Assembly: GCA_032622095.1 (NCBI GenBank)
Contig: CP136068.1
Span: 182,160,796-182,224,795, forward strand
Direction of reading: 5' to 3'
Length of the DNA: 64,000 nt
Source of the DNA: Siphonodentalium dalli
Taxonomy: Eukaryota; Mollusca; Scaphopoda; Gadilida; Siphonodentaliidae
Both the position numbers and the translations under genes were made by a program. Below, one piece after another: positions 1-13,100 of the stretch (position 1 is its first letter; every line of letters starts with the position of its first letter). Below the pieces are notes generated by a model. That model was given only the letters and a program-made list of their open reading frames with translations. It did no database searches and was not told the origin of the DNA.

Positions 1-725
1 ACCAATAGTCTCGCAAATGAAACGTGTTGGTTAGGAGATATATGTACGCCATTAAAACACACAACTCGGAATTAGAGATGCACGACAAGACATTAAGTGT
101 GGGACTATGGATTGAGTATCAGCAATTCGTGCACTTCACATTTTCACCTGCATATACATATAAACCAATTTGATCATCATTTCCTTCATTATAGGAAATT
201 GAAAATTCATCGTTTATTTCATCATCTCAACTTTTCATTAAAGTGAAGCTTTTTGTTCACACACATTGATTCATTTATGCAACATTTTCAATTTCTACAC
301 CACTCGTTATATTTATCGTCTTCAGCGAAGATAATCTATAATTCTATATCATCCTTAACTTATAAATGACATTTCTTTTCCACCCAATCCATATTTCATT
401 AACGCGACACTTCACGTTCATATCACTTCGTTCAATTCAGGCAACAATTCCATTTATAAATATCTTTTGTATGTCAGAATCAAATATTAAAGTAACTTTC
501 CATTTCCATCCATTCGAAATTGTAATTGAACTTCCGCCAATATATATAATTGTACATACTGTTACTACCAATTTATTCATGAGAACATTTTTGCATTCAT
601 GAACAAAACATTCATTAAAATTTAAACCTTGTGGTACCATGATTGCAGACATCGAGGACATGTGAGTCTGGTTGAATTCACTGCGGTTAGACCGCCCCTA
701 CAGAGGCCCCTACAAACATAAACTT
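1..725. other. AT-rich DNA, no gene recognised
   Basis: Low-complexity AT-rich sequence. Open frames are short, rich in F/I/H/S and lack any domain signature. No repeat array, hairpin or splice-linked exon could be supported here. Confidence 0.4.
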
Positions 726-1400
726 ACAAAGTCCCAATAAAAATGCAGCAAAGTTTCTTTACCTCGTTTCAGTATAGTGATATGTTGCAAAGTGTTACGA
801 AGCGTTACCGGTACATGCTACAACTGTTATTAAGTAGAAAGCCATAACATATTTTTCAAACTCATCTAAATGCAGCGATATGTTACAACGTGTAACGATG
901 CGTTACGTGATTTCTGAGATCCACAGACACCGCTTGTAGACAGGTGTTACAAATTATATAAAGTCCCTATGCGAAAACCACAATATATTTTTTTCAACTC
1001 GTCTCAGTGTAACGATAAATTATGCTACGAAGAGTTATAAAGCATATCGTGATTTCTGAGATTCACAGAGACCGCCCGTAGACATGTCTTACACACGATC
1101 TAAAGTACCTGTGAGAAAACCGGAGGATATTTCTTCAGCTCCTCTCACTGTAGCGATATCTTGAAAAGTGTTACGAAAGTTTACATGATTTATGAGTTTC
1201 CACAGATCGATGTACCGCTCGTGGACGGGTGTTCAAATTAGTGTTCCATACAAATGCTACACAGCCCCTGCGGGAAAACAGCAGAATTATTTCTTCACCT
1301 CGTCGCTGTGTAACAACATGTTTATTGTTAGTTAGACTACACACAAATAAATTAGGCCTAACTTTTTATGGAGCATTTTATGATTTCTGAGATTCCACAG
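726..1400. repeat. Diverged ~160-170 bp tandem repeat, about 4 units
   Basis: The same word order recurs four times: a stretch like 'tttcttcacctcgtctcagt', then 'gtgttacgaagcgttac', then 'gatttctgagattccacag', then 'gtagacaggtgttac'. The units differ by many substitutions and small indels, so the array is old. Confidence 0.6.
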
Positions 1401-1990
1401 AATATATATATTCACGTCTTGACAAAAGTTTTTTAATCGTCACTTTAAATTTTACCAAATATATTAGTTTTTGAACAATAAATCATCTCAAAATTACTTA
1501 TATACCATAGTAGTTTAATTCTTCTGAAGACTTGTTTATGGGTAAAATCATAATGAAACAAAACGACAAATGACAGTGTGAAAAATCGAATCGAAAAATA
1601 TTTGGCTCAATGCTGACAGATAGGAAAATTCCTGTAAGAAAATGTTCACTAAACTGATTTATTATCGCCTGATCACGAGTCCCTGTTGACATGGAGACTA
1701 AACGCATAATTTCCTCTTCCAAAATTATGCTAATAATGTGTAATTTTCATCCAAGTTTATAAAGTATGGTCATGTTTCGTTTCGTTCTTGACAAACTCTT
1801 CGGAAAAACCCGCATATGGATCGATATTATTTGAACGGGTATGGGGCGAATTGTCTTCGGCTCAGGTCGTCACAGATCCTATTCGGACAGAGTATCTTTC
1901 GGTCCGTTATTTGAGAACATGTCGTTCCTTGTTTCAACTGTCATTTAAGAGCGAAAATGTTTTTAAAAATCAATATTTAACAATCAATGG

Positions 1991-2130
1991 CATAATTATA
2001 AGGAATAATCTCAGTTTCATAATGTAATTACAGTCAAAAAGCATATGCCGAATCACAAACTCTTATATATGCATATGCCTTTGGACTGTAATTACATCGG
2101 AAACCGAGATTATTCCTTAAATAATTATAG
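1991..2130. mobile_element. Palindromic MITE-like hairpin
   Basis: The left arm (aaggaataatctcagtttc, then taattacagtc) is followed after a short loop by its reverse complement (gactgtaattaca, then gaaaccgagattattcctta). The arms are imperfect and about 55 bp each. It has no coding capacity and fits a non-autonomous foldback/MITE copy. Confidence 0.6.
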
Positions 2131-2535
2131 AGAGTCACTGACGCATCGTACTACCATGTTGACATAATATCATATATAAGGAGTCACCAGAGCAAGATAA
2201 CGCCATGCTTACAAAACATAATATATAGGGAGTCAACGAAGCAACATAACACAATGTTGACAAAATACCTTATATAGATAGCCACCATAGCAACGTAACA
2301 TCATATGCATTATATGTAGGGAGTCACCATAGCAACGTAAATCCATATTCATCATATATAGGGAGTCACCGAAGCAACAAACGCCATGTTCATCATATAG
2401 GTAGTCACCGAAGCAACGTGACATCAGGTTCACCATATATAGGTAGTCACCAAAGCAACACAACACCATGTTCACACAATATCGTATATATATGTAGGTA
2501 GTCACAGAAGCAACGTACCCCCATGTTCACACACT
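2131..2535. repeat. 40-50 bp satellite (gtcaccgaagcaac...), about 9 units
   Basis: Nine degenerate units share the core 'agtcaccgaagcaacgtaac', then 'accatgttcac' and an AT spacer 'atatatag'. The same satellite occurs at 51498-51590 and 55318-55495, in each case upstream of the second PAN exon, so it belongs to the duplicated segment. Confidence 0.8.
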
Positions 2536-3480
2536 CACACTTTTGTAGCGACGAATCAAACTAATAACTTAAAGAACTAGTCACCTAACTATTGCACACT
2601 ATCTCAAAAACAGGAGGCGGATTGTCCAGACATGTTACACTTACATAATTAATATTCTGTTATCAAGGTACTCAAACTTGGCAATGCTGTCATTCCCGCA
2701 TGCTCTCGCGAGTACCAGCACGTTATCTGCGTAAAATATGTTTTGCTATAGGTCCATACGTGAGCACGTTATCGGCTTATATTACGAGTTACTTGATATG
2801 GGAATTAGTTACTTTCATTTTCATCGCAATGCTTCATTCCCAGTTCCGCGTGTTTTGCAATCAGCACTGTTGCCAACCGTAAGTCACGTGATAATTTCTC
2901 CAAAATCCATACCCGCGATCTAAAAAATCACTGATGGATATAGAAATATATGACGTCATTCACCTACCTAAGGTATAAGCACCCTTGGTGGTTGCTATTA
3001 TAAGTTTATTTTTTTTTGGTGAGAGTGACCTCTTCAATTTTAGTATGGGTGGACGGTAACACAAATAAACCAACTCACGACTTACCAGATGTACGGTCTT
3101 AAAAATGTTTGTTCATTATGACCCGAGTCATAAAACGGAATAACGAATAAGTGCATTGTCGGTTTTTTTTTCAGAAACACAACATTCCAATCTGATACAA
3201 ATATGTTGGATCTTCAGCTTACAAAGCAAAAGTAAGAAAACTGTACCAGAAATCATCATGTATGTCTCAGGCATCGCGAAATCCACAAAAAAGCATCGAA
3301 CACCAATTGATCATGATTGAGAGTGCTCTTTGTAATTTAAATAAATTGAGAAAATCATTAGATTTGATTATATCCTGACAAAAATGGTTTATTTTGCACT
3401 GTGAAATTCAACTATAATAATTAAAAATTACTATACTAGTTTAATTTAGTTGAATGTTATATCATGCCATAACTCAATAC
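2536..3480. repeat. 5' flank of duplicated segment, with two units of the 46-bp repeat
   Basis: 2560-2810 is recognisably homologous to 55500-55745 (shared 'attgcac..tatctcaaa', 'gtactcaaa.ttg.caatgctgt', 'cagcacgttatc'). It holds only about two units of the repeat that is expanded at 55690-56790. 2885-3010 is a dispersed repeat (tgacgtcattcac, cctaaggtataa, caccc..ggtggt) seen again near 10540-10610 and, more diverged, at 12560-12630. Nothing else was recognised to 3480. Confidence 0.55.
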
Positions 3481-3872
3481 GGGCGCAGCGACATCAGATA
3501 TCCATGGTATGATCTAAGCATGTAGATGGGCCCCGATAAACGATGGCTACACACATCTGTGAGCCATAACACTTATCATTTTCATATACAAAGTTATCAT
3601 AATGGAAACCGAGAGGGTCGCACATAACAAAGCAATGCACGCTTCTGTGGCACTTTAGCGACGTCCGTTGGAAAATGATAAGTTTATACTTTGTACACAT
3701 TTTCACAATCGATGCATTTTCAGCCAGCATCTATTCAAATGATGTGTGTTTATGCGCATGCGCACCGGATCAATAACCGTGACTATCGCGTCAGTCTACA
3801 CACGTCTGTGTTAAGCGGTAGGCACCACTGGCATCATATCAAATTATAGACTCGTATTACACATACATAACG
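3481..3872 (+). promoter_or_regulatory. Upstream region of PAN-galectin gene, conserved with the paralogue
   Basis: By eye this stretch is close to 90% identical to 56930-57319. It runs up to the ATG in both copies without large gaps, so it probably holds the promoter and 5' UTR. No convincing TATA box is placed. The most distinctive element is the NRF-1-like palindrome at 3753-3764. Minus-strand open frames here also look alike between copies, but that follows from the DNA identity and one copy has a stop where the other reads through. Confidence 0.55.
3753..3764. promoter_or_regulatory. NRF-1-type palindrome
   Basis: TGCGCATGCGCA matches the NRF-1 consensus YGCGCAYGCGCR at every position. 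It ends 109 bp before the ATG. The paralogue has TGCGCACGCGCA at the same distance; its one changed base is allowed by the consensus. Binding itself is inferred. Confidence 0.6.
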
Positions 3873-4190
3873 ATGGATATTATTAGTTTGTTGTTCTGGG
3901 CAATTGTGTGCATTGTGGCGTCCGTTTCCGGGTTACAAACCATGATGAGTGTCCGAAACGTCATATGTGACGGCCGCAAATCGACACCATTCTATGGTGA
4001 CAATTCGCTCATTGGTGGCATGACGGCGACGTCTCTGGAGGCATGCGTTCTGTATTGTTTGGGTAACTATTGGTGCACGTCGGCGAATTTTGATGCAGGA
4101 GGCGGCGTGTGTTCCTTGCTCAAGGATTCCTACATAGATTTGTCATGTGACTCGTTCCAGACTCAAGCGGACAGCACGGTATTTTATCTG
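3873..4190 (+). CDS. Exon 1: signal peptide and PAN/apple-like domain
   Basis: This exon encodes 106 codons and ends in phase 0 at the donor ctg|gtaagt. The pattern SLEAC-x3-C-x5-C-SANFD-x5-CSLL is typical of PAN/apple modules, where the middle cysteines form the core disulfides. The ATG in acATGG context starts immediately before the signal peptide and is conserved in the paralogous exon at 57320, which supports this start. Reading past the donor adds only a short tail before a stop. Confidence 0.85.
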
Positions 4191-7100
4191 GTAAGTATAG
4201 CTTTCCATATTATGATTAGAACGTTCTGACACAGTTTCCTCTTCTCTTGCAGATAATATATATAGATATAAAAATGTAGGATACCTCTGTTTGTCCGCCT
4301 GTGTGTCCGGAGTTTTCTCTCAGTCCCTGGACCGATGTCAACCAAATGCAGTGTGGTTTACCAGGGTACCCGGACGGAGGTTACAGCGGCGTAATTAAAT
4401 AAACAAAACAAAAACGCATGCAAATTAAAATAAGCTCACTGTTGGTTTATTTCATAATCAAATAAGTTGAATATTAACCTATGTGAATATTTAGGTCCAA
4501 ATGTGCGCCAAGCGCACACATGGGCCGCATACCCCTCTGACCCCGAATAAAGGCTCCCGAATGGAGCCTGTTTCTGCTAGCACACCATATCAGTATAAAT
4601 GGTGATAAAAAGTACTGCGACAGTAAAGCTGAAGGCATCCTTGTGAGTATATATCAAATGGAGATACGATATCAGTGATACGGAATTCAGGAAAATAAAG
4701 TTAACCATGCATGTGAGAGTATACCACTCTGGCCACGAGCGGTTATATGAGAGGAAAAACCAGGACCCGTCGAATTAAGAGGGGCCTGAGTATATTACAC
4801 TAACTACGACATTTAAAACTATGTATATATCAGTCGTCACAACCATTATATTTTCACCATTTCGCTTGCTGGGAAGGAAAAGCATCACGTCTTCACAATA
4901 AGGTACATTGTCATAAAACTCATTCCATTCGAGCGTCATCGGATGATCTCATTGTCCTATGCCCATATGGCGTTTACTGATCGCCACATACATATCATCA
5001 TCGATGTGGTCTGTGTTGGACGATCACAAGTTTACAGGGCCACATCTCACTGTGATATCAGTGTGTTAGTTACTCCCTTATTTTTGTTCAATATTTTTGT
5101 CAGAAGGCAACAAACATAACGATTCTGAAATGACACTACTGTCCAGTTTAGAAGAATTACCCACATCGAATGCATACACCAACTCTAACACGCGAATGTG
5201 AGAAATCCTGGAGGGTCATCGAATCTTGGGGCGAACGTGTGTATTTCAGCAGGATTGATCCAGAAATTCCCATCGTTCGGATAAACGGTGGCGCCACTCC
5301 CTGTAACGGAGACGCCTAATGCCAAAAGTGGTCGGATACCCCTACCATCGGTAGAGCAAGTTGAAACCAACTTTTTCTGCAAGATAAAATTCTATATTAT
5401 TTATGATAATTATTCTGGCCTTGTCGGAATTGGTGGCAGCTATGTATGGTTAGACAATATGAAGGTAACCTACCGAAAACTTAGCCTATGTTCAGCGCGT
5501 TGACCAACACTACTCAATTGATTAAAAGTTATTTAAATCACAACAAACATAACGATATATTTGTTATTATAGGGCACATGTTGATACTAGATCTGAAGTT
5601 CCGAACGTTCTTATTTGTTCTGGTTTGTTTGAGATTTCACGACGTCATGATAGAGAATGTAACATTCTGCGAAAAAAATATCATCGCCCATCAATTCTGT
5701 ACAAAACAGACTCTAGTCCAGAAAGCAAAGAGTTAAGCAAATCGTTTGGAATTACTTTGTGTTGAATAGAACGAAGAAAAAAAAGTGAAATTTACATCTG
5801 GTCTTAGGAGAAATCAAGATAGCGCCCAACATGATGGGTAATTCTAATGTCAACACTATTTGAGCAACGAATACGAAAGCCGGCCAAAATTTACTTTACA
5901 GCAGTTTGCAGAGATCTATTGTTTAGATTGTGTGTTTTTATTAGACGGCGATATTTTGATTCTGAGCGAAAACAACATTTTTTCACAACAAATCTTTGAC
6001 ATAATTGTCTCAAATTAACTTTTTTATACCGTCGATCAGCTCCGTATATCAGGATCCAAATGTCATCCTCAGCTATGACACATATGTGACGCCAATATTA
6101 ACACTGGATGGAAATATTCATCTGTTGAATGTTTAGGTTGTTGTATTTATCAGGAACTTTTTTTCAAATATTTGGAGAAAGAAAAACCAACAAAAATAAC
6201 AATCGCATAGCGAAATTCTGAGAATGACTTAAATAGTTTAATTTGCTGAATTACTGCATCAATGGCAGCCGGGCGATATAGATGTGTTAAATAAATAGAA
6301 TAACCGTGTATTGATCTCCAGTGCGCATTTTGTTTGACATATTTGATGTCATATTGTCAAAAAACATTAACAATATGTAGGCATCTGTTAGTAATAGGGG
6401 GTGGTCAACAACCGTTACAAGTACTCATGCTTTCGATGCGATAAGAAGTGATGTTGTAGCATCCAATAATAACATAGCTTTCATTAATATATTGTGATAA
6501 TCTAGATAGTGCCGTCCTCGTTAACATTATCGTTTGACTTTCCACCAACATTTTCAGAGAGGTCATCGCTAATTGGCCTTGCAACAGGTTAGGCCAAATG
6601 AAACATTAAATATCAGAATCACTATATATTATATACAGTAACGCAAATTGGCATACATTTTGAGACCAAGAAAATAAGATATTTAATCGTTCACTTGTTT
6701 TGAAAAAGTGGGATATGTGTCCACGAAAAATCACAGTTCGCACATCATATTAACTACATATTAATGGCATAGCATTGGAACCACACTTCCCTTCCAATGC
6801 AATCAGTTTGCACATCATATTAACTACATATTAATGGCATAGCATTGGAACCACACTGCCCTTCTAATGGAATCAGTTTGCACATCATATTAACTGCATA
6901 TTAATGACATAGCCTTGGACCACACTGTCCATTTAATGCAATCAATTTGCACCTCTGTGTACTCGTCCGAGTTTCGGCCTAGTGCCCAACAAGTGAACAA
7001 CACCGCATAGCTACGCAAATACGTTGCTCTCGCCATATGTTGCTTGATGTGCATGTTTTCCCATACACTCATTGTTTAGTCTCGAGTAATATGTGCGTTA

Positions 7101-10100
7101 AATTGTTATGATTGTCAGAATGATTTATATAAGGATTAACTGTCATGTGGACTGTTTTTATGGAGGTGTAACCGTGAGGTAAGTGGTCATAACTTGTGTA
7201 AAATCCGAAGGATTTTATATATACGTTATGACCACTTACCCCACGGTTACATCTCCATCAAAACAGTCCACATGACAGTTAATCCTTATATTTATATACA
7301 TTTAGCGAAAAAGCCACTTTTGTAAATGTATTTAAATCGAAAAGTGTATCGTGACAAAAACCAGCCCAAAATATCCCATAGCACCCTTGGCAAAAGTTAA
7401 CAGGAACAATTTCTTTATATTGCAACCTGATGATTTAATTTAAATCAATCCTGCGCGAGTCCATATGCGCCCAAAACATTACGCGTTTTTCTTTCCGGTA
7501 TCGATGACGTATCGTTGTAATTATGGGGTTGCAGTTATGAGCTGTTGCGCGTTCACCGAAAATAACTGCAACAAGTCACGTGGGCGCCGACCAATCGGAA
7601 TGCTAGATTTAGTGATAATTACACTTAGTATGTAAATATATATGTTACAGACAGAAGATATTGAGTTCCGGGCTAGAATAATTTAAATTGAGTCTTCTAT
7701 ATCTCCGGCGGATATCATATCTGTATGGGTTTCTTAGGGCATGGGTCCGGACTCCATGTATAGTAATATATCTCATGCCAATACATGTTATTGATGCATA
7801 GGCGGGAGTGCGTTAATATCCACCGAACATGCACGTTGTTGATCCATATATAATTGCCGTTAGATTACACCCATTACCACCGCAACTCACTAGCTAACCA
7901 GAATATAACTGGAAACTAATGCCTTTTCCACGATTCTTTTGAATCAAATGGCATTTGAATTAAATACAATAGTGAGTAATGAAAAACAGTGTCTTGATGG
8001 ATAAAAGCAAATAAACAGTAATTTATTTACAACACCATGTTAAATGGAACACTACGTCAGGTCCGAATGGACAGTAGGAGTGGGAAATAACAGAAAATTA
8101 TTCAAACATGAACGCTGATGAAACAAATTAAAAGATATAATGCAAAATAGACTAACGTAATTCAGCATCGGAGTGTATATACTTATTCGGCATAGTGATT
8201 GGAAATTCCACGTAACTGTCTTGTTTCCCAAGTCAGTGCATTTAATTTGAATGCGGTCCTTATCGCGTTGCATTGATGTTATGACCACATTGTAAATGGC
8301 CATGAACTGCGTTCAAGGAAACTTTTATTTTTGAAAATACTTATTATGTACCCTATATTGATTACACTTTACAGGCACTGTACTATAATCTGATTTGTTA
8401 ATATACCAAGAGCATGATATTTTAGGGCGTTATGGTTTATTAACGACCCGACAAGAATGATTAACAACCAGAGTGCCTATTTAGAGACCCGAGACGGAGT
8501 TAATCATTCCTGGAGGGCTGTTAGTGAACCAAGGTGCCCGACAAAATCATGTTATTACTATTATTACCACACAGTCCTCGTGTGATCACGTGATAGGCGA
8601 CTTAGCAGATCGAAGGCGTTAATGAAAACAAAGCTTCATTAACACCCGCCGCCCGCTTCCGGTCAACTTCGCCTCAAAAGTATGGAATCTTATGGTGCGG
8701 GTAATATACTGTTAATCTACTTAGAGAACGTCATCTAAAGTGGAAAATATTAAGTAATATTAATAGCATTTAGTTTAAACAGCATTCATTCCATGAACAA
8801 TACAACATAAATTACAACATATCAGAATATAACATCATGAACCGGATTCGACATCAATCGTGCGTGCTTATGTGAGTCGTTTCCGGGGAAAAGTTTTTAT
8901 CCATCCCACCCAGCGAGAGAGCGACTGTTTGTTTTATATAATATTGTGTCGTACGATATACTATCCTTATCCAGATATTACTGTCGTTCCATGTAGCCGA
9001 TTATTACTCTCGCGAGGTGGGTGGGTATATGTACGTCAGGTAATGGCATTATGTAATTGTGTATAGGCATGAAGATTAATTAATGTTTATAGATAATGAT
9101 GGTGTATCTCTTCCCTATGTTTCTGTATAGATTCATATATGTACATGTAGAATAAACTTCGTGTCGCAAAAGTGTCCAACATATTTCTTTTCACTGGCTC
9201 TTCTTTCCACTTCTTTTCATTAACGTGCAATTATATATGGTATATATAAATATATATATATATATATATTAAATAGATATATAAGTGAGATAAAAGAGGG
9301 TCTTTGGAGTCTATTTTTAAAGGATATAACAATAACACATCATGTTCGAAATGCTGCTGACAATTTCGATTGGAAGATATAGATCATCAGGAATGGTAAT
9401 GGTAATACGGTATAAGTCTATAAATAGCGTTAACGTTGGAATCAACAAAAAGATATATGAATGAACTTGAACTGAAGTTTACTAACTGGAAGAAGAATAT
9501 GATTGCTCTTTTCAAATTTGAAAACAGAAACAAATCTTGTTCAGGCCTAAATCAAATAACGATTAAATTAATGATAAGCAAATACCTGTGAAACCTTTGA
9601 TTAGAGAACAAAGTCAACAATGCATCCAGGCTCCAGTCCAGAGTCCAAGAACCATGTAACAAACACACATGATGTCATGAAATTAAATACACTTAACATT
9701 GAATTGACGGGTCTTCGTGTACCTGGGGTACAAGGAATCCATAAAATCCTCAAAAAACATTCCAATAAAATTCATTGTTGCAAATTTCATGAAAGACAGA
9801 TAAATCAATTTCTGATTTTTCAATTTCATGCCATGTCGACCTTGATTTTGTATTGGAGAAATCGTGGTACCGGTCAACACTACAAAGTGTTTGTCGACGC
9901 CGATGCCGGCTCTAAATAAAAGGTGTAATGTCGCGTTTCTTCGTTGTTTCTCAATGGATGTGAATGCGATTTAGTATGTGTGTCCAGGTTGAGACATGGG
10001 TGATTGAATACATGCACATTTGATTGTTTTTTTAATTTACACATTTCGCGTACATGTAGTTGATGTGTTTACAATCGAGATGGCTAATCTCATACCGTGC

Positions 10101-13100
10101 CACGGTAATATTTCACCAAATGCCATGTTATCAGATGAGAAAGGCTGTGACTAATTCTCGAGTAATCTATTATTTGATAGAGTCTCTGAGTGAGATCAAT
10201 TAAAAATTGATCATCGGCAATCGATGTTGTTGTTGTTTGTAAATTCCTCCGTTGTCTTCGGAGCACCCTGCCCTCACGACACAGGTTGAGGAATAAGTAA
10301 TATAGTACCGCGCTCACATTTGACACATTAATACTAATGTGATTTGTCATTGTCACGAAGCCGAACGTCCTTTGTAGAATTTGAAACGTAGTCGATGTCA
10401 AATTAAGAATTAATTTACGGAAATAGTCTTTCCATATTTCCATATGTACACGAGTTATCTCCCTTCGCAAACAGACCGGAAGTCATGTGTTAATTTCACA
10501 CACAAAATTCGTCTCATGGTATATAAAATAATGGGAAAATTATACGACGTCATCATTCACAAGCGCCTAAGGTATAAACACCCACTGGGTGGTTTCTATG
10601 AGGAGAATCACTGAATTTTATTTCAATGCCTCCGAACCGGGACCGCATAAATCGTGTGCAACCGCGGTACACAAATTGTTGAAGCAGTAAAATGGCCACG
10701 GTGTTGGAGGTTACCGCGGTATAATACCGCATTACTATTACCGGGGTGACACAACGTTAGATGTGACCAATTACTTGAGGAAAAGCTGTAGCTTTGTGCA
10801 AAACCAATTTTGTGCGTTGAGTTGAACTTGAATGACCAATTTGCGAAACACATTTTCAATTGTTCAAAAACAATATTTGAAGATTTTTTTGGATTTCGCT
10901 TTTCTGTGTTGACTTGGACAAGTTGGACGTCGTAAATCTGCACCGTCCGTGACATTTCTTACCTCAGTTGTTTTCATAATATGCTGTTGTTGTCATAATC
11001 CTATTTAGTTGTTGCTTTAGTTAACAAATACAAATCTCTGTTGGCTCTTGTTCCAGATTCAACGCGCGTACTAACACCTATTTATATATCTTTCGCTCGT
11101 TTTGGATATATTTGGCAGCGCTGTTTTATATACCAAAACAGTATGTTCCTTTAATGTTGAAGCATACATGCTACACATGTATTCTAACTCAGTTATAAAA
11201 CATAACTCACTAATATACATCTTATAGCCGCATCAGAATCATTCCATTACAGGCTTGCTTCCATTCTGCGCTGTCCCGCCTATTTTCCAATCCCGTTCCC
11301 AATTTTAACAACTATCATAAATTGCCGCCCATTCATTTCTAACTTCGCCCAATATGTTATCTGCTTTGTCTGTTCTATATCTGTATGCATCGCCCAATCT
11401 GAGACCAAATAGTCGGAGACTAATGTTTCTCAGCCAAACGCAGGTATCGTTATTTCGCGGGCTTTTCATTCCGTATTTCATCGTCAAGGTGTACACATCG
11501 TGTGTCCAATTACACTTTCAGTGTTATGGTAATTATTCAATGCTTGAAGAATACAATAATAGTTCAAGAAATGTAAACTACAATGATATCAGACCTATGC
11601 TTCCCCGGGATGGTATGTGATATTTGTTATATGTTTTTACTCGTTAATATCATGTTTGTAATAATATGTTATGTCTTCGTTTTGAACTTTAGAGTTGGTC
11701 ACATTTGGTTAAATATATTTGCCCAATAGTGAAGGGATGTAGAAATCGCATGCTGCGTTCAAAATACCCCTTTTATACTAGTACAGGGTTTGTTTCTAAC
11801 TATGCAGTCATAGTTATGATTGTGTCAGAATAGATGTCATATCGACAATAGGGAAGTTGGTTATTGACAATATCACTTTGTATTTATATTTATACCTATC
11901 CATTCTGGATATGGTCAGGCAACAACTACAACATATGTATTTGTTTGCCAGTGTCATCTCTTCATCGCTTCACCTCTTTGTCTCTCGATCGGTGTCTACA
12001 CGTCAGTTAGTAGGATCGTGTGATGTCATGCATGTGAAGTTTTGATGTTGTTGGATGACAAGCCTATATATGTGTTGTGATGTCGTCTCCATGTTGTGAT
12101 GTTATATTGGATGTGTTCCGTTTGATCGATGAGGACGAATAAATATATAGAATAATTTTAAGGAAGGCGTAGTGTTTCATAGACCATGTCTGATCAGACT
12201 CAGCCTTTAACAAATACTTTGTGATAGCAATAGATGGCTTCCTTAAGACCCACCCGTGCTCTACCGCATATAAATACATGATTTGCTAAAAAGTCATTAC
12301 CATAATAAATAAGTAAATTTACACAATCAATTTGTGCAGTACCATCACTCAGTCTAACGGTTTTAAATGGTTAATAATTTTGGAACTATATTCATGTTTC
12401 TCTCAATTATCAATTTCCCCATCACGCAATTTTGAACAAGTCGATCAATTGCTTCCAGAGGGGATACCAATTGAGACCGGAAGTCACGTGATTTTTAACC
12501 CTTATTTTATACGCCGCTCTTGATCGCGTCGAAATTCAGGTTCATGGTATTGTAAACATTAATGGCGTCATTCACGCATATACATGGCAAGCAACAACGC
12601 ACCCTGGTTGCTAATTTATCCCAGTATTTTAAAGTTATAAATTATTTTCACCGGTCTCGCTAAGTGGGGTACATATTTGTTATCCCATAAGATCACATGG
12701 TGTATTCTCATCGGTTAATTGAAACGAGGCTACAGTAAGGTCATTGCGCGACAGAATAAGTCTGCGTAATGACCCTTTCCTCTACCAACAGCATAACACG
12801 TACCCTTCACAATTTTCCAATGGATTTCGGTCGCGCTAAGTAAAACAGTTATATACTTTTCCGCAATAGGACGACCGATTGTCGCCCTATACACCGATCA
12901 CTTAAAACTCACACCTACTTTATTTTGTTTTGTTTGCAGGCCTCAGGGAGACCATTCAGTTCAAACCCGGTATACAGCTACGTCGGCGTGACTGTAAGTA
13001 TTGCATACCTATATCGACACAGTTGTGCTGCCAATCAAATACAATTATTACCATATATGTTCAAAGACTCAGCCGCTCATTTGCTGCAATGGCAATTATG

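Noticed and set aside
3494-3730. Minus-strand frame similar to one at 57012-57248
   Set aside because: Similarity follows from the DNA identity of the duplicated promoter; the second copy has an in-frame stop early in the shared part.
5103-5199. Open stretch with acceptor and weak gtgaga donor
   Set aside because: It is open only in a phase that exon 1 cannot enter, and it has no domain.
5288-5503. Possible exon in intron 1 (71 codons with a donor-like aag|gtaacc)
   Set aside because: It overlaps a dispersed repeat found again at 44112-44235, has no usable acceptor in frame, and its phase does not join exon 1.
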